64,000 nt of DNA from Streptomyces sp. DH41 (GTDB taxonomy: Bacteria > Actinomycetota > Actinomycetes > Streptomycetales > Streptomycetaceae): contig NZ_JARVKY010000008.1 of assembly GCF_029813785.1 (NCBI RefSeq), positions 1 through 64,000 of the forward strand, in the 5' to 3' direction. Each line of letters opens with the position of its first letter. Position 1 is the stretch's first letter. Positions 17,531 through 24,110 of the stretch are shown in pieces. Both the position numbers and the translations under genes were made by a program. Under the pieces are notes generated by a model, which was not told the DNA's origin, did not search any database, and saw nothing but the letters and a program-made list of their open reading frames with translations.

Positions 17531-18913
17531 GTGACCGACTGGGCCGGCCGCACCGCCGTAGAGATCGCCGCCGCCGTACGGGAGAAGCGGGCCACGCCCC
17601 GTGAGGTGGTGGCCGGGCATCTGGCCCGTATCGAGCGGCTCGACGGCCGTGTCGGCGCCTTCCGCGTGGTGCGCGCCGAGGCGGCGATCGCCGAGGCGGA
17701 GGAGGTGGGCGCCCGGGGTGATCTGGGCGAACTGCCGCTGGCCGGCGTGCCGGTGGCGGTCAAGGACAATCTCGCGGTACGCGGCGAGTCCACGCGCAAC
17801 GGCTCGGCCGCGACACCGGACACGCCCGCCGGTCAGGACCACGTCACCGTGGCCCGGCTGCGGGCGGCCGGCGCGGTGGTGGTGGGACTGACGAACGTAC
17901 CCGAGCTGTGCGTGTTCGGCACCACCGAGGGCGTGCACGGCACCGCCCGCAATCCGTGGGACCCGGCCCGCACCGCGGGCGGCTCCTCCGGCGGCAGCGC
18001 GGCCGCGGTCGCCGCCGGGATGGTGCCGATCGCGCTCGGCAACGACGGCATGGGCTCACTGCGCATACCGGCGGCCAACTGCGGCCTGGTCACCGTCAAG
18101 CCGGGCCACGGGGTGGTGCCGGCCGGGATCGGCGACGGCGACTGGTTCGGCATGTCCGAGAACGGGCCGCTGGCCACGACGGTCGAGGACGCCCGCCTGA
18201 TGCTCGCGGTCCTCGCGGACGACCTCGCGGACGGTGAACCGCCGCGCCGCGAGGACACCGGCACCCTCCGCGTCGCCGCCTCGCCGCGCAGCCCCCTGGC
18301 CGGGGTCACCGTCTCCCGCCCCTACGCGGAGGCCGTCCGCGAGGCCGCCGGGGTGCTGATGAGGGCGGGACACCAGGTGCGCCGGGCCGACCCGCCCTAC
18401 CCGGCGTCGCTGAGCCTGACCGCCCTGGCCCACTGGACGGCCGGTACGTCCGTGGACGCACGGGACCTGGACCGGCGGCTGCTGGCGAGGCGGACCCGGG
18501 TGCACGCGGCCCTCGGGCGGCGTTTCGTACGCACGGTGGCGACCGGCAAGGGCAGGGAGGGGCTCCGCGGGCGGTTGGAGCCGTTCTTCCGCGAGTACGA
18601 CGTCCTGCTCACCCCGGCACTGGCCCGCCGCTCCCCCGAGGCGGGGCCCTGGCACGAGCGGGGCTGGCTGCGCAACATGGCGGCCAACTCCGCGTACTCG
18701 CCCTTCACCCCGCCCTGGAACCTGACCGGCTGGCCCGCGCTGGTGGTCCCGTTCGGCACCCTGCCCTCGGGCGCCCCCTGCGCCGTACAGCTGGCGGGGC
18801 CGCCGGGGGCGGAGGCGGCGCTGCTGGAGCTGGCGGAGCGGATCGAGGCGCTGCGTCCCTGGCGGCGGACGGCACCGCTGGACCGACAGGTCCCTACAGC
18901 GCCCGGTGCATGA
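17531..18913 (+). CDS. Amidase signature family protein
   Basis: A 460-residue amidase signature enzyme. The Ser-cisSer-Lys triad is recognisable: Lys78 in VPVAVKDN, the cis-Ser in the glycine-rich AGGSSGGSAAAVAAG (about residue 152), and the nucleophile Ser in MGSLRIPAANCG (about 176). Length is that of the family core, with no signal peptide. Reaction is hydrolysis of a carboxylic amide; substrate unknown. GTG start with GAGGAGCCCTCC upstream. The 3' end overlaps the convergent GNAT gene by 20 bases. Confidence 0.88.
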   Translation: MTDWAGRTAVEIAAAVREKRATPREVVAGHLARIERLDGRVGAFRVVRAEAAIAEAEEVGARGDLGELPLAGVPVAVKDNLAVRGESTRNGSAATPDTPAGQDHVTVARLRAAGAVVVGLTNVPELCVFGTTEGVHGTARNPWDPARTAGGSSGGSAAAVAAGMVPIALGNDGMGSLRIPAANCGLVTVKPGHGVVPAGIGDGDWFGMSENGPLATTVEDARLMLAVLADDLADGEPPRREDTGTLRVAASPRSPLAGVTVSRPYAEAVREAAGVLMRAGHQVRRADPPYPASLSLTALAHWTAGTSVDARDLDRRLLARRTRVHAALGRRFVRTVATGKGREGLRGRLEPFFREYDVLLTPALARRSPEAGPWHERGWLRNMAANSAYSPFTPPWNLTGWPALVVPFGTLPSGAPCAVQLAGPPGAEAALLELAERIEALRPWRRTAPLDRQVPTAPGA

Positions 18914-19376
18914 TGTGCAGGCCGATCCGCCCGTGCCGCGGGTGGTCGAAGGCGTCCGGCACCGTGCCCAGGATCGTGAAGCCGAGGGAGGTCCAGAGCT
19001 TCACGGCCGGGTTGGTCTCGACTACGGCGTTGAAGACCATGCCCCGGTATCCGTCCGCCCTGGCGGCGGCCAGGACGTGCTCGGCGAGGGCGCGGCCGGT
19101 GCCGCGGCCGGCCCGGTCGGGGTCGACCATGAATCCGGCGTTGGCGATGCGGGCGGCGGGGCCGCCGTAGTTGGGAGTGACATAGGCGGAGGCGACGACG
19201 GTGCCGGTGTCGTCCTCGGTGACGTAGACGCGTTTCGCGGGGTTCATCCACAGGGCCCGGGCGTCCTTCTCGGACGTGTCCGGGCCCCAGGCGTAGGTCT
19301 CGCCGGCCGCCACGATGCGGTGCCAGAAGGGCCAGATGTGCGGCCAGTCGTCGGCCGTCGCTTCCCTGATCAGCAT
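18894..19376 (-). CDS. GNAT family N-acetyltransferase (PAT-like)
   Basis: A 160-residue single GNAT domain. It begins MLIREATADDWPHIWPFWHR and carries the acetyl-CoA pyrophosphate loop in DRAGRGTGRALAEHVL. The later NPAVKLWTSLGFTILGTVP strand-helix is typical of phosphinothricin/amino-acid acetyltransferase-like GNATs. The acceptor substrate is unknown. The 3' end overlaps the convergent amidase gene. The short upstream gene at 19433 on the same strand could form a transcription unit with it. Confidence 0.85.
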   Translation of the reverse strand: MLIREATADDWPHIWPFWHRIVAAGETYAWGPDTSEKDARALWMNPAKRVYVTEDDTGTVVASAYVTPNYGGPAARIANAGFMVDPDRAGRGTGRALAEHVLAAARADGYRGMVFNAVVETNPAVKLWTSLGFTILGTVPDAFDHPRHGRIGLHIMHRAL

Positions 19377-19432
19377 GGGCGCGAGTCTCGCACGCCCATG
19401 CGGCCGGCAGATCCCGCGGGTGGCGCCGCGGG

Positions 19433-19609
19433 TCAGTCCACGCTGGGCAGGATGTGGGGCTCGGCGAGGTCCTCCTCGTACCCCGCGAGGCGGATCGGGG
19501 CGGACCGGGCCCACACGTCGAGGCTGCCGAGCTCTCCGGGCCGGCGGCCCGCACGCTCGGTGCGTTCCTTGGGGCGTTGCTCTGGATTCGTCGTCGTCTC
19601 CGGTGTCAC
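19433..19609 (-). CDS. Small 58-residue acidic-tailed protein, unknown function
   Basis: A short reading frame (GTG start, TGA stop) with AAGGAG six bases upstream, one of the best ribosome sites in the window. The product is soluble with no Cys. It has a charged N-terminal half (RPKERTERAGRRPGELGSLD) and an ordered-looking C-terminus (DVWARSAPIRLAGYEEDLAE, then PHILPSVD). Third-position GC is high, as in neighbouring genes. I do not recognise a named family, although the C-terminal half has the look of a conserved short domain. It precedes the GNAT gene by 56 bases on the same strand. Confidence 0.6.
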   Translation of the reverse strand: MTPETTTNPEQRPKERTERAGRRPGELGSLDVWARSAPIRLAGYEEDLAEPHILPSVD

Positions 19610-20083
19610 CGCGCACTCCTTATGTGTCGGGTCACCCTCGGGGCCTGTCCCGCCAGTCTCCTGTCCGGCACCCGGCGCCCGCTCGGGTGTGAGTCGAATG
19701 CAGTTCGGACGCGGTGGCGCCGGTAACTCGTGCGAGAACAGGCCGTTGTGAACCGGCTTGTCCCATGACGGACCTTGGGTGTGGGTAGTGCCCTGTGCGG
19801 CCGTCCGTCCGCCTCAGATTAACCAAATGAGCGGGGGTGCGCTCTATGGGGCTCAAAACATGGGAGAACCATTGCCTTTCGCTTCGCGTACAGTTGACCC
19901 TGTTCCAGCCGGTTTCGCCCGCTTGTGTACTGCGCGCGACTCACCCGTTCGGCCCACATCGCCGACCACGCATTCGAATGTCGGCGGCGACGGGACGCAC
20001 AGTTAAGTTGCCGTTGGCTGCGGCGCAAGCTCGTCATGGTCTCCTGCCGGTCGGCAACGGCTGTCTCGTGGGAGGACCGAGGC
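19610..20083. promoter_or_regulatory. Divergent intergenic region, less GC-rich than its surroundings
   Basis: A 474-base gap with no convincing gene. Around 19800-20010 the sequence is noticeably richer in A/T (for example CAGATTAACCAAATGAG near 19815 and CACAGTTAAGTTGCC near 20000). This is the usual look of promoters in such a GC-rich genome. Promoters for the small leftward gene and the rightward HD-like gene are expected here. Confidence 0.4.
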
Positions 20084-20527
20084 ATGGAACTGCGCAGCGT
20101 CGAGGAGCTGATGGACCTGCTGTACGCCTGCCGGGGCGAACGGTCCGCCGCGGAGCACGGCAGCGGGTTCGCGGACCCGCACGGGCACGCGCTGCGGACC
20201 GCCGCGCTGCTGCGCCGGCGTCGCCCCGCCGACAAGGAACTCCAGGTGGCCGGCCTGGTGTCGCCCGTGGGCCGGCTGCTGTGGCCCGGCAGCCATGCCG
20301 GCCGGACCGCGGACGTGGTGCGGCCGCTGCTCGGTTCGCGCGTCGCCCGCCTGCTGCGCCGGCACGCCCATCCGGACGCCTGGGCCCACGACGAGGATCT
20401 GGTCAGCCTGCGCCAGGCCGACGAGGAGGCTCGCACCACCCTCTTCGACGCCGGGGTCCTGGAGGACTGGCGCACGGTACTGGAGCTGACGGCGGCGCGG
20501 AACTCGCGGCTGGGCGCCGTCGAGTGA
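20084..20527 (+). CDS. Degenerate HD-domain-like protein
   Basis: A 147-residue protein resembling the short HD-fold oxygenase/phosphohydrolase type (PhnZ / inositol-oxygenase-like). The expected landmarks align: a first His in PHGHALRTAALL, the region normally reading LLHDIGHLL, and the following helix pair (SHAGRTADVVRPLLGSRVA, then LLRRHAHPDAW). At the central motif the metal-binding His-Asp is replaced by Ser-Pro (LVSPVGRLL). Metal-dependent catalysis is therefore doubtful, and a binding or regulatory role is likelier. The start at MELRSVEELMD has GGGAGGACCGAGG upstream; a longer frame from 19925 lacks support. The family assignment is my pattern match and moderately uncertain. Confidence 0.6.
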   Translation: MELRSVEELMDLLYACRGERSAAEHGSGFADPHGHALRTAALLRRRRPADKELQVAGLVSPVGRLLWPGSHAGRTADVVRPLLGSRVARLLRRHAHPDAWAHDEDLVSLRQADEEARTTLFDAGVLEDWRTVLELTAARNSRLGAVE

Positions 20528-20540
20528 GCCGTCGTGGGCC

Positions 20541-20646
20541 CGGCCCATCGCCGACCAGCCCACCGGACCGGCCCATCACCGCCGACCAGCCCACCGCCCG
20601 CCTGCCCGACCGCCGCCGGCCCGGCCCGGCCCATCGCCGTAGGCCC
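20541..20646. repeat. Imperfect direct repeats between convergent genes
   Basis: GGCCCATC(G/A)CCG followed by ACCAGCCCACC-type blocks occurs twice in full, with a third partial copy ending GGCCCATCGCCGTAGG. This low-complexity spacer fills the gap between the HD-like gene and the convergent SDR gene. Confidence 0.5.
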
Positions 20647-20657
20647 CGGTGGGCCCG

Positions 20658-22202
20658 TCACCACTTGCCGGGTGCGTAGTCCTTGAGGAAGACGCCGTAC
20701 AGGTCCTCGCCCGCCTCGCCACGCACGATCGGGTCGTAGACGCGGGCGGCGCCGTCGACCAGGTCGAGGGGGGCGTGGAAACCGGCCTCGGCCAGGCGCA
20801 GCTTGTCGTAATGAGGACGCTCGTCGGTGATCCAGCCGGTGTCGACCGAGGTCATGAGGATGGCGTCGGTGTCGAACATCTCCTGGGCGCTGGTCCGCGT
20901 CACCATGTTCATGGCGGCCTTGGCCGCGTTGGTGTTCGGGTGGCCCGCGCCCTTGTAGCCGCGGGCGAACACGCCCTCCATGGCGGAGACGTTGACGACG
21001 TAGGCGCGCCCCGCGGTCGCCTTGCGCGCTGCCTCGGCCATCGCCGGCCGCAGCGCGCTGATGAGGATGAACGGCGACGTGTAGTTGCACAGCTGGGTCT
21101 CGAGCAGTTCCACCGGGGAGATCTGCTCGATGGTCTGGACCCAGGTGTTGCTGTCGACGACGTCGGGGACCAGGCCGCCCGCGTCGATGGCGGTGCCCTC
21201 GCGGTGCCGGACCACACTGGCGTTGCCGGCGACCAGGGCGAGGTCGGCCACCTGCTGCGCGTCGAGCCCCGACGCGCCGACGGGCAGCGCCGCCAGCCCG
21301 TCCACGGCACCGGAGTCGAAGGCGCCGATGACCTGGTGCGCGGGCAGTTCACCGGCCGGCAGCGGGGCGCTCTCGCCCTCGACGAGCGCGGCGTAGGCGG
21401 AGGGCAGGCGGCGCACGGTCTGGGTGGCGTTGTTGATCAGGATGTCGAGCGGGCCCTGCTCGGTGACCCGCTCGGCCAGGGCCACGGCCTGGGCCGGGTC
21501 GCGCAGGTCGATGCCGACGACCTCCAGGCGGTGGATCCACTCCCCCGAGTCGTCCATCGCCTTGAAGCGGCGGATGGCGTCCTTGGGGAAGCGAGTCGTG
21601 ATCGTGGTGTGCGCTCCGTCGCGCAGCAGCCTCAGCGCGATGTACATGCCGATCTTGGCCCGGCCGCCGGTGAGCAGCGCGCGCTTGCCGGTGAGGTCGG
21701 CGCGGGCGTCGCGGCGGGCGCGGTTCTCGGCGGCGCAGCTCTGGCAGAGCTGGTGGTAGAAGTAGTCGACCTCGGTGTACCGCTGCTTGCAGATGTAGCA
21801 GGAGCGGGGGCGCTGGAGTATCCCCGCGATGGTGCCCTCCTCGGTGCGGGAGGAGGGCAGGATGCCTTCGGTCTCGTCGTCGATGCGCTCGGCGGAACCG
21901 GTGGCGGTGGCCTCGGTCACCGCCTTGTCGTGGGCGGTCTTGGCAGCCCGGCGCTCCTGACGGCGGCGCTGCTTGACCATCCGGTAGATGTGCGAGGTGG
22001 CCCGGCGGACCCGGATCGCGTCCGGGTGGTCGAGGTCGATCCCGTCGAGTTCCTCCAGCACGCTCAGGCAGACGGCGAGCCGCTCCGGGTCGATACCGGG
22101 GCCGTACGCCGCCTCGCCACCGGACGCGTACGCCGTCGCCTCGTCACCGGACTCGTGCACCACCTCGTCCGTGGTCGCCGAACCGTCCTGTGTCACCGTC
22201 AT
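20658..22202 (-). CDS. SDR-family oxidoreductase with N-terminal zinc-binding segment
   Basis: A 514-residue protein, about twice the length of a classical short-chain dehydrogenase. Residues 1-130 are helical and acidic. A CxxC...CxxC segment follows (CYICKQRYTEVDYFYHQLC then QSCA, about residues 134-156), which should bind zinc. The Rossmann domain begins at about 170 with KRALLTGGRAKIGMYIALRL, has NNATQTVRR, and reaches a catalytic-region VVNVSAMEGVFARGYKG with NTNAAKAAMNM as the Tyr/Lys equivalent region. In the last motif the usual YxxxK is not clean (HPNTNAAK), so catalysis may be altered. Function is unknown. It is the last of two leftward genes. Confidence 0.8.
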   Translation of the reverse strand: MTVTQDGSATTDEVVHESGDEATAYASGGEAAYGPGIDPERLAVCLSVLEELDGIDLDHPDAIRVRRATSHIYRMVKQRRRQERRAAKTAHDKAVTEATATGSAERIDDETEGILPSSRTEEGTIAGILQRPRSCYICKQRYTEVDYFYHQLCQSCAAENRARRDARADLTGKRALLTGGRAKIGMYIALRLLRDGAHTTITTRFPKDAIRRFKAMDDSGEWIHRLEVVGIDLRDPAQAVALAERVTEQGPLDILINNATQTVRRLPSAYAALVEGESAPLPAGELPAHQVIGAFDSGAVDGLAALPVGASGLDAQQVADLALVAGNASVVRHREGTAIDAGGLVPDVVDSNTWVQTIEQISPVELLETQLCNYTSPFILISALRPAMAEAARKATAGRAYVVNVSAMEGVFARGYKGAGHPNTNAAKAAMNMVTRTSAQEMFDTDAILMTSVDTGWITDERPHYDKLRLAEAGFHAPLDLVDGAARVYDPIVRGEAGEDLYGVFLKDYAPGKW

Positions 22203-22304
22203 CGCCGCTGCCGTTCCCTGGTCACGTCGCGGCGCTCGAGACGCGTCCGCTTTCGAACAGCGGATTTTATTCGGCGCCGGGGCACGGAGCCAAACCCGTG
22301 CGCC

Positions 22305-23645
22305 TCAGGGACCGCAGGCGGTGAGCAATGTCTCCACCTCCTCGGACAGGGCCAGGGCCAACCGGTCGAGGTCCGGCACCGCCTTCGCGTCGGCGACCAG
22401 GCCGTAGTGGACCTGTCCGCGGTACGTCGAGACGGCCACCGCCAGGGAGTGGCCGCGGGCCAGCGGCGCCAGCGGGTAGACCTCGGTGAGCGGGTTGCCG
22501 GCGAGCCGCAGACCGAGGCTGGGCAGGGGCACGCTGGTGACCAGGATGTCGAACCAGAGCCGGGCCGCCTGCCCGACCAGCGGTCCGCCGAGCCGGTGAC
22601 CGAGTGCGGGCACGTGGTCGGCGAGCAGGGCGACGGCACCGGCTCCCCGTCCCGGCCCCGCGTCCTTGTTGCGGTCCATGGCGGTGCGGACCGCGTCGAG
22701 GCGGGACAAGGGGTCGGGGTCGCCGACCGGAAGCCGTATCAGGTAGCCGGAGAGCCGGTTTCCCTGTGGGTGGGCGGCGCGGGGGCGGCGCTTGGCGACG
22801 GGGATCAGGGCGCGCGGCGCGACGCCCTCACTGCCGTCGCCGCGCTCGTCCAGCCAGCGGCGCAGGGCGCCGGCGACGACCGCGATCAGGACGTCGTTGA
22901 CGGTGCCGCCGACGGTCTTGCGCACCCGGTGCACGTCGTCGAGGTCGATGGCGACGCCCGCGGTGCGACGGGTGCCGGAGGACGCCGCGGTGAGCGCGGC
23001 CGAGGAGCGCACGTCGAGGGTGGACAGGGCCGCGGCGGCGCCGATGTCGAGGGCGCGGCCCGCGTCGGACAGGGCGCCGCGCACCCGCCGGGGCAGTCCG
23101 CGCACGTCCGGCAGGAGGCCGCGCGGGGGCTCCTCGGGGCGTGGCCTGGGCGCGGGCAGGTCCATCGGGTCGAGGATCCCCGCGGCGAGGGTCAGGGCCC
23201 GCAGGCCGTCGGCCAGGGCATGGTGGAACTTGAACAGCACGGCGAAGGAGCCGCCGTCCGCGCCCGGCAGCACATGGGCCTCCCAGGGTGGCCGGCCGCG
23301 CTCCAGCGGGCGTTCCATGAGGCGGCCCGCCCGGGCGTGGAAGTCCGTCGTCGGGGCGTGCAGCCTGATGTGGTCGAGCGGGTCGAAGCCGGGGTCGGGC
23401 TCGCGGGTCGCGCCGCCGAACGCGAACGGCCGCCGCAGGGCGAGTGGCGGCTGCCAGGTGTCCCGGATCCGCATCCGCAGTCCGGGCACCGCGGGGGCGC
23501 GGGCGGCGAGCAGGTCCGCCGCGTGGGCACCCGCCGTGGGCGAGTCGGCCTCGAAGACCCCGACCGCGCCGAGGTGCATGGGGTGCTCGGCGGACTCGAT
23601 GTTCCAGAACGCCAGGTCGAGGGGAGCGAGCGGATCGGGAGTCAA
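22305..23645 (-). CDS. Wax ester synthase/diacylglycerol acyltransferase (WS/DGAT) family O-acyltransferase
   Basis: A protein of about 446 residues of the bacterial WS/DGAT family, which transfers acyl-CoA chains to diacylglycerol or long-chain alcohols to make storage lipid. The active-site motif HHALADG lies at about residues 141-147 and the second family motif region is GTVNDVLIAVVAGALRRWL. The C-terminal domain carries SVPLPSLGLRLAGNPL. The TTG at 23645 (TPDPLAPLDLAFW) follows GAGGCAAGCCC and matches where this family normally begins. It is separated by 102 bases from the SDR gene on the same strand. Confidence 0.85.
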   Translation of the reverse strand: MTPDPLAPLDLAFWNIESAEHPMHLGAVGVFEADSPTAGAHAADLLAARAPAVPGLRMRIRDTWQPPLALRRPFAFGGATREPDPGFDPLDHIRLHAPTTDFHARAGRLMERPLERGRPPWEAHVLPGADGGSFAVLFKFHHALADGLRALTLAAGILDPMDLPAPRPRPEEPPRGLLPDVRGLPRRVRGALSDAGRALDIGAAAALSTLDVRSSAALTAASSGTRRTAGVAIDLDDVHRVRKTVGGTVNDVLIAVVAGALRRWLDERGDGSEGVAPRALIPVAKRRPRAAHPQGNRLSGYLIRLPVGDPDPLSRLDAVRTAMDRNKDAGPGRGAGAVALLADHVPALGHRLGGPLVGQAARLWFDILVTSVPLPSLGLRLAGNPLTEVYPLAPLARGHSLAVAVSTYRGQVHYGLVADAKAVPDLDRLALALSEEVETLLTACGP

Positions 23646-24035
23646 GGGCTTGCCTCGCAAGGACGACGCACGGACGACGGATGGACAAGCAGTCAATCGC
23701 CCCCCGCCGATTACGGTCAAGTACGATCAAGCTACGCACAGTTAACAGCAGATTAAAGTCCCGCTGCTGCGAGAGGGGTGGGACTCCAGGGACTCATGGG
23801 GCGCCTGTGCTCACGTCAGCGGTGGCGGTGCCGCCCGTGCGGTGGTTCCCCACCCGGACGGCTGCGGGCCGACCGTGTCCCGCTGAGTCGGGACCGGGTC
23901 CGGCGCACCGGCTGGGAACGGTTCACCCGTCGGTGAGGTCCCGGCCGGCCGTACGGCCGGCCGGGGCGGTGAGCAGCGGCGGACGCTGTCACCACCCCGG
24001 CCACGCGCGGGCGCGGGCGCCGGGTGTACAGGTAC
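23646..24035. promoter_or_regulatory. Intergenic region upstream of the WS/DGAT gene
   Basis: No gene seen. An A/T-enriched patch at 23700-23760 (ATTACGGTCAAGTACGATCA, then CAGTTAACAGCAGATTAAAG) is the best candidate for the leftward promoter of the acyltransferase gene. The rest is GC-rich with GGCCGGCC-type short palindromes around 23942-23965. Confidence 0.4.
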
Positions 24036-24110
24036 GGGCGCGCACGCGGACGTCAGATGCGGGCGCGCACGCGGACGTCAGGCGCGGGCGCGCACTCGGA
24101 CGTCAGACGG
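24036..24110. repeat. Three tandem 25-bp repeats at the 3' end of the GH2 gene
   Basis: Three head-to-tail copies of a 25-base unit start with GGGCGCGCACGCGGACGTCA, at 24036, 24061 and 24086. The third copy overlaps the stop codon and last codons of the GH2 gene. The others lie immediately downstream, so repeat expansion here would not change the protein. Confidence 0.8.
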
